A stretch of 31,566 bases of DNA, taken from assembly GCA_035291605.1 (NCBI GenBank), contig DATDRS010000307.1, positions 1 to 31,566 of the forward strand, in the 5' to 3' direction. The position numbers and the translations under genes are program-made. Shown piece after piece: positions 15,241 through 23,031 of the stretch. The notes beneath the pieces were generated by a model that was given only the letters and a program-made list of their open reading frames with translations, ran no database searches and was not told the DNA's origin. Each line of letters starts with the position of its first letter. The first letter of the stretch is position 1. Source of the DNA: DATDRS01 sp035291605. Its GTDB lineage: Bacteria > Chloroflexota > Anaerolineae > Anaerolineales > UBA6663.

Positions 15241-16710
15241 TCAACGGGGCAGGATTTCGAAGGCGTCAATGGGTTGGGTGCGGCCTCGCACCTCCACCGA
15301 TCCGATGGAGCGCGTTTTGAAATGCGCGATGACGGCCTGGCAGGTGTCCGGGCCGATGTAAATCTGGTTGTTCCTTGCGTGCCGCTCCAGCCGTTGGGCG
15401 ATGTTGACCGCGTCGCCCAGCACGGTGTATTCCACGCGCTCGTCAGTCCCCACGTACCCGGCCACGACTACGCCTGTGTTGATGCCGATGCCCAACGCGG
15501 TGTCCTCGCCCACGGCGCGGCTGATCGCCCCCATCCGGTCCAGCATCTCCAGGGCGGTGCGCACGGCTCGCGTTTCGGGTTCCGGCTGTCCCAGCGCGCC
15601 AAAAACGGCCATGATCCCGTCGCCCAAATACTTATTGAGCAGGCCGTTGTGGTCGAAGACGGCCGTGGTCATCTCCAGGTAATACCGGCTGAGAATTTCG
15701 CCAAAACGCCGCGCGCCCAGCCGCTCGGCCAGCGCCGTGGAGTCGCGCATATCCGCGAAAAGCACAGTCAGAATTTGTTCGCTCAATTCGGGGAGTTTTC
15801 CAGTCCGCTGGTATTCTTGCAAAAGAAATTCGGCCTCCGGCGGCGACAAAAAGCGCTGGAACAGGTGGGAGATGCGGTCGGCCTGCCGCAGGCGTTTGAG
15901 CAGGCGGGTGCGCTGGATGGTCATCGCCGCCTGGTGGCTGATCGCCACCGCCAGCCGCACGTCGTTCTGGTCAAAGGGGCGCGAGGCGGGATTCGTCTTG
16001 TACACGTAAATCAGGGCGGCCACTTCATCGCCAATCATGATCGGCACGCACAGCGCGGAGCGGACGCGCAGGAGCAGCGCGCTTCTGCCCGGAGCGTGTT
16101 TGCTCATGTCGGGGATGACGACGGCGGAACGCTGGTCAATCGCCTGGTGGGCCACCGACGTCGGGAAGCCCAGGTCGGCCAGCCGGCCGAAATGCTCGGC
16201 CCGGATGACCTCGCACTTCTCGGCGCCCATCGAAGTCTGCATCAGCCGGGCGATCTCGTGCAGCGCCGAGTCCGAGTCGACGATGGTGTTGAGGCGGCTA
16301 GCGACTTCGTACAGAAGGACGGCGTGCTGGTCGAGGGACTCGAGGAGCAGATCGCGGGTGAGGGGCTGCGTGCCGGAGAGGATAGCGGTCGCCCGGCCCG
16401 CCGTCTGGTCGTTTTCCTGGAAGGACACGGTGGCCGTGTCTTGGCCGATACGAATTTGGTCTTCGGGGCGCAGGACGTGCGCCTGCGCCAGGCGTTCGCG
16501 GTTGACGAACGTCCCATTCGTGCTGTCGAGGTCACGGATGACCAGGATGTCGGTGTCGGCGCTGCATTGAATCTCGGCGTGGTAGCGCGAAGCCGACTCA
16601 TCCGTGATGACGATGTCATTATCCGACTTGCGGCCGATGGTCGTCGCACCGGCTTTCAGGTTGAATTCGCGCGGTTCGCCCGTGGGCGACCGTAGAGTCA
16701 GAATCCACAT
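15241..16710 (-). CDS. FHA-GAF-class III adenylate cyclase
   Basis: 489-residue cytoplasmic protein predicted to make cAMP. FHA covers about 1-97 (Gly26-Arg27, Ser41, Asn65-Gly66-Thr67), GAF about 130-268, a coiled linker about 269-310 (including LFQRFLSPPEAEFLLQ), and the class III cyclase about 312-489. Catalytic marks are FADMRDST with metal Asp320, NKYLGDG with Lys360 and metal Asp364, and EYTVLGDAVNIAQRL with Thr429, Asn436 and Arg440. Lys with Thr at the purine-selecting positions is the class IIIb adenylate cyclase pattern. The first 270 residues nearly repeat those of the GGDEF protein at 5685-7016. ATG 16710 has a GGGGGAGG ribosome site. The longer open frame to 16782 lacks one and lacks an equivalent in the paralogue. 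Confidence 0.93.
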   Translation of the reverse strand: MWILTLRSPTGEPREFNLKAGATTIGRKSDNDIVITDESASRYHAEIQCSADTDILVIRDLDSTNGTFVNRERLAQAHVLRPEDQIRIGQDTATVSFQENDQTAGRATAILSGTQPLTRDLLLESLDQHAVLLYEVASRLNTIVDSDSALHEIARLMQTSMGAEKCEVIRAEHFGRLADLGFPTSVAHQAIDQRSAVVIPDMSKHAPGRSALLLRVRSALCVPIMIGDEVAALIYVYKTNPASRPFDQNDVRLAVAISHQAAMTIQRTRLLKRLRQADRISHLFQRFLSPPEAEFLLQEYQRTGKLPELSEQILTVLFADMRDSTALAERLGARRFGEILSRYYLEMTTAVFDHNGLLNKYLGDGIMAVFGALGQPEPETRAVRTALEMLDRMGAISRAVGEDTALGIGINTGVVVAGYVGTDERVEYTVLGDAVNIAQRLERHARNNQIYIGPDTCQAVIAHFKTRSIGSVEVRGRTQPIDAFEILPR

Positions 16711-16805
16711 GCTCTTTCCTCCCCCATGGGCCTCTGGCGGCCTGGGATGCGTTCGATGATCATGAACAGTTGGGATCAGCACAAAGACCGGGCTATGCAG
16801 GCGCT

Positions 16806-16811
16806 ATTATA
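16806..16811 (-). promoter_or_regulatory. -10 box TATAAT of the cyclase gene
   Basis: Minus-strand TATAAT 95 bases upstream of ATG 16710, in the 141-base region shared with the divergent GT87 gene. No good -35 was found. Confidence 0.4.
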
Positions 16812-16851
16812 CTCCTGATTCAAAACTGGCTCGTCGTTCTCCCCGGCGCCT

Positions 16852-18156
16852 ATGAGACGCGCTTCAATCTTCCTGCTCGCCGTGGCGGCGCTCGTGCATG
16901 TGGGGATGCTGGTCGGCTGGCGTTGGCCGAGGCAGCTCACGCCGTACTTCTTTGACGCAACTGTCCTCAGCGGCGGTCGCGGCCTCGACTTCTATGCCAT
17001 ATACCAGGCCGGTTACAACGCGCGCCACGGGATAGACATTTACGAAGGCGACCCGGCTAAAGCGTCGGTCGTCGTACCCTACTTCACGCCATACCGTTAC
17101 CTGCCGGTCGTGGCCTACACCCTGGGCGCGGCGCTCAGCCTGTTCTCGCCCCTCACGGCTTACAAAATCTGGGTCGTCGTCATCGAATTGACGCTCCTGG
17201 GCTGCGTGCTTTTGACCTGGCGCATAACTCGCGACTTCGACCGTTTTGCCCTCCTCGCCAGTATGTGGCTGTGCTTTACGCCGTTCTATCTTGAGCTGTT
17301 CATGGGACAGTTCTCGCTGGTGCAGGGCGCGCTGATCTTTGGGATGTTGGTGGCGGCGCCCCTTCTCGCCGGAGAAAGGTCCGAAGCTCAGTCGGAGACA
17401 GGCTGGGGACTGTGGGAGCCCCTCTGGCTCACCTCGATCCTCTGGAAAATCAACACCATCGTCTTTGCGCCTGTGTTGCTGCGTCTCCGGCGCTTCCGTA
17501 TTCTGACGATCACGGCTGTCGTTCTCAGCCTCACGACCATCCCCTATTTTCTGGTCTTTCCAGCCCACGCCCGCGATTTCGTGGTCAATAACTTCGGGGA
17601 CAGCGTCACCCATTACGAGCTGGGCAACCTGGGTTTTCGACAGTTTGTCTTTGAACTCCTCGCCGCCTTGGGCGCCTCGCCCGCCGCTCAGCGCCTGGCG
17701 CAACTGGCCGTGGTTGTCATCGCCGCCGGCAGCGCCTTACTGATCACTTTTTACTTCCTGGATGGGCAATTGGGAATTGGGACTTGGGAATTGCCTCCCG
17801 GAAAGATCGCGCGCCTGCTCTCCCTCTGGCTCACCGCCTTTTTCCTCGTCTCCCCCCAAATCTGGGAGCACCACTACGTCATGCTCCTGCCTGTGCTGGT
17901 GATAGAATACTGGCGAAATCCCAACTGGTTTGTCCTTTTCATCTGGCTTTGGCTTGCTCTCCCCACGCCCTTTGGCTTCATCGGCTTGCAGTCGGTCATC
18001 GCCGCCAATCACGATCTGCGCGCGTTTCCGTTAGAGCCGGCCTGGCAGCCGCTTCTCCAGCACGCGAGCAAAGCCTTGCCAACCCTGGCGCTCTTCGCGT
18101 ATTTGGCCTGGCGGGGCATGACCAAGGGCATAAATCGGATTGAGAGGGTGGTATAA
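16852..18156 (+). CDS. GT87-type (GT-C fold) membrane glycosyltransferase
   Basis: 434-residue multi-pass membrane protein of the DUF2029 / GT87 group, which transfers mannose or similar sugars from polyprenyl phosphate on the outer face of the membrane. The first external loop holds LDFYAIYQAGYNARHGIDIYEGDP (about 45-68), with the acidic residues typical of the group. PYFTPYRYLPVVAYTLGAALS and a late HHYVMLLPVL segment also match. About nine to ten hydrophobic segments are visible. Two low-complexity insertions lie in loops: residues 174-183 (ERSEAQSETG) and 305-314, both encoded by repeats. The start at 16852 has only a weak ribosome site. The acceptor is unknown. The 78-base gap to pdhA contains a TATAAT, so the PDH genes are probably separate. 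Confidence 0.78.
   Translation: MRRASIFLLAVAALVHVGMLVGWRWPRQLTPYFFDATVLSGGRGLDFYAIYQAGYNARHGIDIYEGDPAKASVVVPYFTPYRYLPVVAYTLGAALSLFSPLTAYKIWVVVIELTLLGCVLLTWRITRDFDRFALLASMWLCFTPFYLELFMGQFSLVQGALIFGMLVAAPLLAGERSEAQSETGWGLWEPLWLTSILWKINTIVFAPVLLRLRRFRILTITAVVLSLTTIPYFLVFPAHARDFVVNNFGDSVTHYELGNLGFRQFVFELLAALGASPAAQRLAQLAVVVIAAGSALLITFYFLDGQLGIGTWELPPGKIARLLSLWLTAFFLVSPQIWEHHYVMLLPVLVIEYWRNPNWFVLFIWLWLALPTPFGFIGLQSVIAANHDLRAFPLEPAWQPLLQHASKALPTLALFAYLAWRGMTKGINRIERVV
17371..17402. repeat. REP-like segment within the GT87 gene
   Basis: AGGTCCGAAGCTCAGTCGGA with flanks. Its complement contains GTCTCCGACTGAG, also present in the hairpin element at about 31141. In frame; encodes residues 174-183. Confidence 0.4.
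17764..17792 (+). repeat. GGGAATT tandem repeat inside the GT87 gene
   Basis: Four consecutive near-identical units: GGGCAATT, GGGAATT, GGGACTT, GGGAATT. Encodes residues 305-314 (DGQLGIGTWE-like) in a loop between membrane segments. Confidence 0.75.
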
Positions 18157-18157
18157 T
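18152..18157 (+). promoter_or_regulatory. -10 box TATAAT of the pdhABC operon
   Basis: Perfect TATAAT overlapping the GT87 stop region, 77 bases before pdhA. The -35 is not recognisable. Confidence 0.5.
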
Positions 18158-18234
18158 CCCGCTGGCTTTTTGGGGGGCTGAAATGATCTCCACTCTTAAT
18201 TTCCAATCCCTGACTTGAGTTGACCGGAGGGCCG

Positions 18235-19191
18235 ATGGATCAGGCCGAAATGCTCAGACTGTACAAGCAGATGGTGGTCATCCGTCTGCTGGAAGAAAAG
18301 TGCGAAGAACTTTACCAGAAAGGCAAGATCGGCGGCTTCATGCACCTGTATATTGGTCAGGAGGCCACCGGCGTGGGGGCCGTGTCTGCCCGCCTGCCGC
18401 AGGATAACGTCATTACCGCCTACCGTGACCACGGCCTTGCTGTTGCCTGCGGGATGAGTCCGCGCGTCATCATAGCTGAAATGCTCGGCAAGGCCACCGG
18501 CTGCTGCAAGGGCAAAGGCGGCTCGATGCATCTGGCCGATGTCAATCTTAAATTCTGGGGTGGGCATGCCATCGTCGGGGCGCACATTGCCCTCGCCACC
18601 GGCCTGGCCTGGGCCGACAAGTACCGTGGTTCCGACGCCGTCACGCTCTGCTTTTTTGGCGAGGGCGCCACGAATATCGGTTATTTCCACGAGGGGCTGA
18701 ACCTCGCCGCCGTGTGGAAACTCCCCTGCGTCTTTATCTGCGAGAACAACAGTTACGGCATGTGGACTCCGGTGGCGAACGCCTCCGCCGTGACTGAGAT
18801 CCGCCGGAAGGCCGTGGCCTACGGCATGCCCAGCGATCAGGCCGACGGCATGGACCTGCTCGCCGTGCGGGCCGCCGCCGAGAAGGCCATCGCGCACGTC
18901 CGCTCCGGCCAGGGGCCTTACTTCCTCGAGATCATCACCTACCGCTATCGGGGACACTCTATGGGAGATCAGCGTCCCTACCGCACACAGGAAGAGATCC
19001 GGCGTTGGCAGACCAACGACCCCATCGGCAAGTTTGAAAAGGTTTTGCTCGAGTCGGGCGTGGCGCAGGCCGAGATTGACCGGCTGGAAGCCCAGGCCGA
19101 GGCCGACATCGCCGACGCCGTTCAATTCGCCGAGGCGTCGCCTTTCCCGGCGCTGGACGACATTTGGACGGACATCTACGTGGAGAATTGA
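18235..19191 (+). CDS. pdhA: Pyruvate dehydrogenase E1 alpha subunit
   Basis: 318-residue alpha subunit of the ThDP-dependent E1, which with PdhB decarboxylates pyruvate (or acetoin) and reductively acetylates E2. The ThDP/Mg motif runs from GEG (142-144) to ENN (170-172). KGKGGSMHL (93-100) and YRYRGHSMGDQRPYR (236-250, His241) are the PDH/acetoin dehydrogenase hallmarks. ATG 18235 has a GGAGGG site close upstream; an in-frame TTG at 18220 is not needed. The stop overlaps the pdhB start by one base, indicating translational coupling. An acetoin dehydrogenase (acoA) role cannot be excluded from sequence alone. Confidence 0.93.
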   Translation: MDQAEMLRLYKQMVVIRLLEEKCEELYQKGKIGGFMHLYIGQEATGVGAVSARLPQDNVITAYRDHGLAVACGMSPRVIIAEMLGKATGCCKGKGGSMHLADVNLKFWGGHAIVGAHIALATGLAWADKYRGSDAVTLCFFGEGATNIGYFHEGLNLAAVWKLPCVFICENNSYGMWTPVANASAVTEIRRKAVAYGMPSDQADGMDLLAVRAAAEKAIAHVRSGQGPYFLEIITYRYRGHSMGDQRPYRTQEEIRRWQTNDPIGKFEKVLLESGVAQAEIDRLEAQAEADIADAVQFAEASPFPALDDIWTDIYVEN

Positions 19192-20168
19192 TGATGTCAG
19201 TGATCACCATGGCTAAAGCCATCTCGCAGGCCATCGCCGAGGAGATGGAGCGTGACCCTGGTATCGTCGTCTTCGGCGAGGAAGTGGCCGTGGCGGGCGG
19301 GACCTACGGCGCGACGGCCGGCCTGTACGAGCGCTTCGGCCCGGAGCGGGTGAAGGACACGCCTATCTCCGAAGGCGTCATCGTGGGCGCGGCGGTCGGC
19401 GCGGCGATGAACGGCCTGCGCCCGGTGGCCGAGATCATGGGCATCAATTTTGCTTTTCTGGCGATGGATCAGATCGTCAACCACGCGGCTAAAGTGCACT
19501 CGATGTTCGGCGGGCAGTTCAAATGTCCGCTCGTCATCCGCACCACCTCCGGCGGCGGGCGGCAGCTCGCGGCCACCCACTCGCAGGTGGTAGAGCATCT
19601 CTTCGCCCATTTTCCCGGCCTCAAAGTCGTCGCGCCGTCCACGCCCGCCGACGCCAAGGGCCTGCTCAAAGCCTCCATCCGCAGCGATGACCCTGTCATG
19701 TTCGTTGAACACGCCACCATGTACTCCGAGCGCGGCGAAGTCCCTGACGACCCGAATTTCGTCCTGCCCATCGGCAAGAGCGATGTCAAGCGTCCAGGCA
19801 AAGACGTGACCGTCGTCGCCTATTCCAAGATGACCTCCGTCTCTCTCAAAGCCGCCCAACAACTCGCCGCCGAGGGCGTCGAGGCCGAGGTCATTGACCT
19901 CCGCTCCCTGCGCCCGCTCGACCTTGCACCAGTTTTCGAGTCATTCAAAAAGACCAACCGCGCCGTCGTCGTCGAAGAGAGCTGGCGCACCTATGGCCTG
20001 GGCGCTGAGGTCGCCGCGCGCATTTACGAAGAGTGCTTCGACTATCTGGACGCACCCATCCAGCGCGTGGCGCAGAAGGAAGTGCCCCTGCCTTACAGCG
20101 CCGAACTCGAACGCTACGCCTTGCCGAAAGCATCTGACGTGATTGAGGCTGTGAAAGCGGTATTGTAA
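19191..20168 (+). CDS. pdhB: Pyruvate dehydrogenase E1 beta subunit
   Basis: 325-residue partner of PdhA. Visible marks are VVFGEEVAVAGGTYGATAGLYERFG (26-50), TPISEGVIVGAAVGAAMNGLRPVAE (57-81) with catalytic Glu61, and TTSGGGRQLAATHSQ with His130. The C-terminal transketolase-like domain includes EVIDLRSLRPLD. The tandem ATGs at 19191 and 19194 both follow a GGAG. I give the first, which overlaps the pdhA stop. Compared with the fused E1 at 329-2428, this is a separate-subunit, PDH/acetoin type enzyme, so the genome carries two E1 systems. Confidence 0.93.
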   Translation: MMSVITMAKAISQAIAEEMERDPGIVVFGEEVAVAGGTYGATAGLYERFGPERVKDTPISEGVIVGAAVGAAMNGLRPVAEIMGINFAFLAMDQIVNHAAKVHSMFGGQFKCPLVIRTTSGGGRQLAATHSQVVEHLFAHFPGLKVVAPSTPADAKGLLKASIRSDDPVMFVEHATMYSERGEVPDDPNFVLPIGKSDVKRPGKDVTVVAYSKMTSVSLKAAQQLAAEGVEAEVIDLRSLRPLDLAPVFESFKKTNRAVVVEESWRTYGLGAEVAARIYEECFDYLDAPIQRVAQKEVPLPYSAELERYALPKASDVIEAVKAVL

Positions 20169-20180
20169 CGTCTGGCGTAG

Positions 20181-20210
20181 TGCGTATACGCAATACCCAA
20201 GACGCAATAC
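20181..20210. repeat. TGCGTATACGCA palindrome with ACGCAATAC copies
   Basis: A 12-base perfect palindrome (20181-20192) followed by a GACGCAATACG copy, in the 51-base pdhB-pdhC gap. It resembles the sequence at 7805-7834. Confidence 0.5.
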
Positions 20211-20219
20211 GAGGAACCC

Positions 20220-21482
20220 ATGACCGAACTAGTCCCCATGCCCAAACTTGGCTTCGACATGGCTGCGGGCACGCTCATTCGCAAAGTCAAGCGGGAGGGT
20301 GATGCCGTCGCCAAGGGCGAGATCCTTGCCGAGATCGAGACCGACAAGGCCACCGTCGAAGTCGAGGCGTACACGGGGGGCGTGGTCAAGGGTTGGCTGG
20401 TCGAAGAAGGCCAGTCGGTCCCGATCGGCACGCCGATGGTCGTCATCGCCGCGCCCGGCGAGCAGGTGGATATGGAGGCGCTGCGCGCCCAGTCGGGCCT
20501 CGCGGCCCAGCCGTCGGCCCCTGCGCCCACGCCGGGTGCGCCTCCGCCCGCCGGATCATCTGCCTCCCAGCCGCAGCCCGCCCCGACCCTGGCGACGGCG
20601 ACCCCGTTGTCCGGGCGCGGCGTCGCCTCTCCGGTTGCGCGCCGCATGGCCGACGAATCCGGCATTGACATTCGGCTCGTCGCCGGAACCGGGCCGGGGG
20701 GGCGCGTCACGAAAAAAGACATCGAGGCCTATCTCAAAGCGGCGCCGGCCCCAGCGCTCCCCAGCGCCCCAGCGCCCCTGCCGGCTGCGGCCGCGCCTGA
20801 AGATCAGGCTGTCCCGCTTACCAAACTGCGCCAGCTCATCGCCCGGCGCATGGCGGAGGCCAAACAGACCATCCCGCATATCTACATCTCGGCCGAGATT
20901 GACGTGGCCGCGGCCATGGGCCTCCGCAAACAGATCAACGCCCTCTTGCCTGACGAGCGCAAGGCCTCGGTCAATGATCTCGTGGTCAAAGCAGCGGCGC
21001 TCGCCCTGCGGCAGTTCCCCAATCTCAACGCCTCGTTCGCCGGGGACAAGATCATCCGCAAGGGGCGCATCAACGTGGGGGTCGCGGTCGCGGTCGAGAG
21101 CGGCCTGCTCACCGTCGTCGTCAAGGACGCCGACCAGAAGCCGCTGGCGCAAATTGCCGTCGAGGTCAAAGCCATGGTCGGCCGTGTCCGCGCTGGCAAG
21201 GTCCAGGCCGCCGATATCGAAGGCTCCACCTTCTCCACCACCAACCTGGGCATGTATGACGTCGAGGACTTCGGCGCGATCATCAACCCGCCGGAGGCGG
21301 CCATTCTCGCCGTCGGCGCAGTCCGCGAGATGCCCGTGGTCAAAGACGGGGCCATCGTCCCAGGCCTGCGGATGAAGGTCACCTGCGCCGCCGATCACCG
21401 GGTGACCGACGGGGCCGAGGTGGCGCAATTCCTGCAGGCGGCGCGTAAGAACCTGGAGGAGCCGTTGCGTTTGCTCTTGTGA
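20220..21482 (+). CDS. pdhC: Dihydrolipoamide acetyltransferase (E2)
   Basis: 420-residue E2 core that accepts the acyl group on lipoyllysine and passes it to CoA. The lipoyl domain covers about 1-78, with Lys43 in ETDKATVE. An Ala/Pro-rich linker covers about 95-132. The peripheral subunit-binding domain covers about 136-172 (SPVARRMADESGIDIRLVAG). A second Ala/Pro linker covers about 173-195, and the catalytic domain about 198-420, with His393 and Asp397 in DHRVTDG (usually DHRVVDG). There is only one lipoyl domain. The E3 dihydrolipoamide dehydrogenase is not in the window. A GAGG site precedes ATG 20220. This completes the pdhABC unit. Confidence 0.94.
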   Translation: MTELVPMPKLGFDMAAGTLIRKVKREGDAVAKGEILAEIETDKATVEVEAYTGGVVKGWLVEEGQSVPIGTPMVVIAAPGEQVDMEALRAQSGLAAQPSAPAPTPGAPPPAGSSASQPQPAPTLATATPLSGRGVASPVARRMADESGIDIRLVAGTGPGGRVTKKDIEAYLKAAPAPALPSAPAPLPAAAAPEDQAVPLTKLRQLIARRMAEAKQTIPHIYISAEIDVAAAMGLRKQINALLPDERKASVNDLVVKAAALALRQFPNLNASFAGDKIIRKGRINVGVAVAVESGLLTVVVKDADQKPLAQIAVEVKAMVGRVRAGKVQAADIEGSTFSTTNLGMYDVEDFGAIINPPEAAILAVGAVREMPVVKDGAIVPGLRMKVTCAADHRVTDGAEVAQFLQAARKNLEEPLRLLL

Positions 21483-21552
21483 GTTGGCGTGGTGATTACG
21501 CCGTCGCTGAAAACCCGCGTCCCCGCGGACACAGAGCAAAGGGCGATGTGAG

Positions 21553-21580
21553 TTGTCATCTTGACCGATCCGCGTAAAAT
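21553..21580 (+). promoter_or_regulatory. Promoter of the response regulator gene
   Basis: TTGTCA (21553-21558), 16-base spacer, TAAAAT (21575-21580), 28 bases before the ATG. Confidence 0.5.
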
Positions 21581-21608
21581 GGGGGCGTAGATGAGGTGAA
21601 ATGAAGGC

Positions 21609-21980
21609 ATGGCTGAGAAGATTCTTGTCGTGGACGACGAACCGGATACTGTGAGCCTGTTGGGCTTGACGCTCGCTCGCGCGGGCTACAGCGTGGTCAA
21701 AGCCACCAGCGGCAAATCGTGCCTGGACCTGGCCCAGAAGGAAAAGCCGGACGTGATCATCCTGGATGTCATGCTGCCGGATATGACCGGCCTTGACGTG
21801 CTCAGGGCTCTGCGCAGCAGCGCGGATCTGACCCCGGTGATCTTTTTCACGGCCAAAGGGCGCGTGGAGGACATGGCCGAGGGGTTGGCGGCCGGGGCCT
21901 ACAAATATCTGGTCAAGCCCACCTCGCGCGAACGACTCTTGGAAACCATCAAGGCCGCTTTGGCCGATGCCCAAAAATAA
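21609..21980 (+). CDS. Single-domain response regulator (CheY-like receiver)
   Basis: 123-residue stand-alone receiver. The acidic pocket is Asp9-Asp10, the phosphoacceptor is Asp53 in LDVMLPDMTG, the switch residue is Thr81 in FFTAKG and the conserved Lys is Lys103 in VKPTS. It ends right after the receiver, so it has no DNA-binding or enzymatic output. It must act through protein contacts or as a phosphorelay step. No histidine kinase is nearby. A promoter of its own lies upstream, 127 bases after pdhC. The following unknown gene starts 27 bases later and may be cotranscribed. Confidence 0.93.
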   Translation: MAEKILVVDDEPDTVSLLGLTLARAGYSVVKATSGKSCLDLAQKEKPDVIILDVMLPDMTGLDVLRALRSSADLTPVIFFTAKGRVEDMAEGLAAGAYKYLVKPTSRERLLETIKAALADAQK

Positions 21981-22007
21981 CTCTGCTTCAGGAGAGTGTG
22001 TTAGCCT

Positions 22008-22415
22008 ATGACGACCACTGCTGCGACCTGGTTCTACCGTGCGCCGGAGAAGGAGGCATACCTGATCGGCGAGCGTGTGCGGACGACCTACTGGGAGGCG
22101 CGCATCGGGGGGATCTGGCTGGACGCGGTTCAGGTGGAGGCGCCGATTGTGATGCAGGGCTATTACAACGGCGCCGCCGTGCAACTGGAATGGGAACCGG
22201 CGCGGTGGATGCGCCTGTCGAGCGCGCCCGCCGCGCCGGCGTTGGCGCATGCCACGGCGAACATCCTGCGCTGCAAACCCGTGCTGCGTTACGAAGACCC
22301 GGAGGGGCGCACCATTTGGGAATGGTGGCTCGACCCAGACGCAGCCGATAAGCGTTGGCAGGAAATTCAGGGCAAACCGGCGTTTGGCAACCCGGCGCGA
22401 TTGGATAAGGCGTAA
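22008..22415 (+). CDS. Unrecognised 135-residue protein
   Basis: I do not recognise a family. The protein (starting MTTTAATWFYRAPEKEAYLI) is rich in Trp and Tyr (WFYRAPE, TTYWEARIGGIW, GYYNGAAVQLEWEPARWM, WEWWLDPD). It has no signal peptide or membrane segment and looks like a small soluble beta-rich fold. It follows the response regulator by 27 bases, with GGAGAG about a dozen bases before the ATG. It ends just before a strong terminator, so regulator plus this gene form one transcription unit. A role tied to that receiver is only an inference. Confidence 0.7.
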   Translation: MTTTAATWFYRAPEKEAYLIGERVRTTYWEARIGGIWLDAVQVEAPIVMQGYYNGAAVQLEWEPARWMRLSSAPAAPALAHATANILRCKPVLRYEDPEGRTIWEWWLDPDAADKRWQEIQGKPAFGNPARLDKA

Positions 22416-22421
22416 GGAGAC

Positions 22422-22451
22422 GGGCGACCGGAACAGGTCGCCCTTTTTATT
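22422..22451 (+). terminator. Strong intrinsic terminator
   Basis: GGGCGACC (22422-22429), loop GGAACA, GGTCGCCC (22436-22443), then TTTTTATT. Perfect 8-bp stem followed directly by the T-run; seven bases after the stop of the 22008-22415 gene. Confidence 0.93.
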
Positions 22452-22463
22452 CCAAACCCTATC

Positions 22464-23021
22464 ATGGACCCTCAACACGACCTGGCTGTGCTCAAGGCCA
22501 TGAGCGCCGATTTGCAGGCATACCTATTCTCCGAGGTGCTCTTCTGGCAGATGCAAGCCCCCAGCAGTTTTCCCAGACTCAGCCTCGGCGGTCTGCTCTT
22601 GACGCGCGCCCGGCTGCTGGCGGTCAGCCCTCGGCTTCTCCCCGCCGAGCAGACCGAGGTGGCGCAGGCCAACCGCCAGATCGAGAGCGTGTTTTTCAAG
22701 TGGGCCGTCGCCGCCGAGAAGAAAGCGGCCCAGGAACTGCGCTCGCGGATCAATCTCTGGGCGCGATTTCTCGACGAGTGCGAAGAGGAGGGACAGGCTG
22801 GCGCGGAGGGTTATCGGCACGAGGTGAGCCAGCGAGTGATCGCGGCCCTGTTGTTGAGCCAGTTCCCCCGGCTGGCCGATGCGGACGAGGCCCGGCGGCT
22901 GGCCCCGCTCGACGCGCGGCTGCGCGCCCGCCTGAAAACGGGAGGCTTCATCTGGCCCGCAGAAGTGCAAGCCGGCTTTCCGTCCGGCGAGTTCTGGTTC
23001 CTATACGGCCAGTTGCGATAA
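22464..23021 (+). CDS. Unrecognised 185-residue helical protein
   Basis: I do not recognise a family. The sequence is Leu/Ala/Arg-rich and predicted mainly helical. Blocks such as LSADLQAYLFSEVLFWQM-like helices (MSADLQAYLFSEVLFWQM), LGGLLLTRARLLAV and LRSRINLWARFLDECEEE are notable. The C-terminus is FPSGEFWFLYGQLR. No signal or membrane segment is seen. It begins only 12 bases after the terminator T-run, so it either starts its own transcript in that gap or relies on readthrough; no -10 is evident. It converges on moeZ with a 10-base gap. Coding is supported by normal codon use. Confidence 0.65.
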   Translation: MDPQHDLAVLKAMSADLQAYLFSEVLFWQMQAPSSFPRLSLGGLLLTRARLLAVSPRLLPAEQTEVAQANRQIESVFFKWAVAAEKKAAQELRSRINLWARFLDECEEEGQAGAEGYRHEVSQRVIAALLLSQFPRLADADEARRLAPLDARLRARLKTGGFIWPAEVQAGFPSGEFWFLYGQLR

Positions 23022-23031
23022 ACAGGAATCC

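Noticed and set aside
15274..16695. 473-codon plus-strand frame opposite the adenylate cyclase
   Set aside because: Antisense shadow; low-complexity His/Arg/Val composition.
20248..21375. 375-codon plus-strand frame overlapping pdhC
   Set aside because: Arg/Ser/Pro-rich out-of-frame reading of the E2 gene without recognisable domains.
20556..22478. 640-codon open frame on the minus strand
   Set aside because: It lies opposite pdhC, the receiver and the next gene, all of which have clear motifs. Its composition (His/Arg/Gly/Asp-rich, no motif) is the usual antisense shadow of GC-rich genes.
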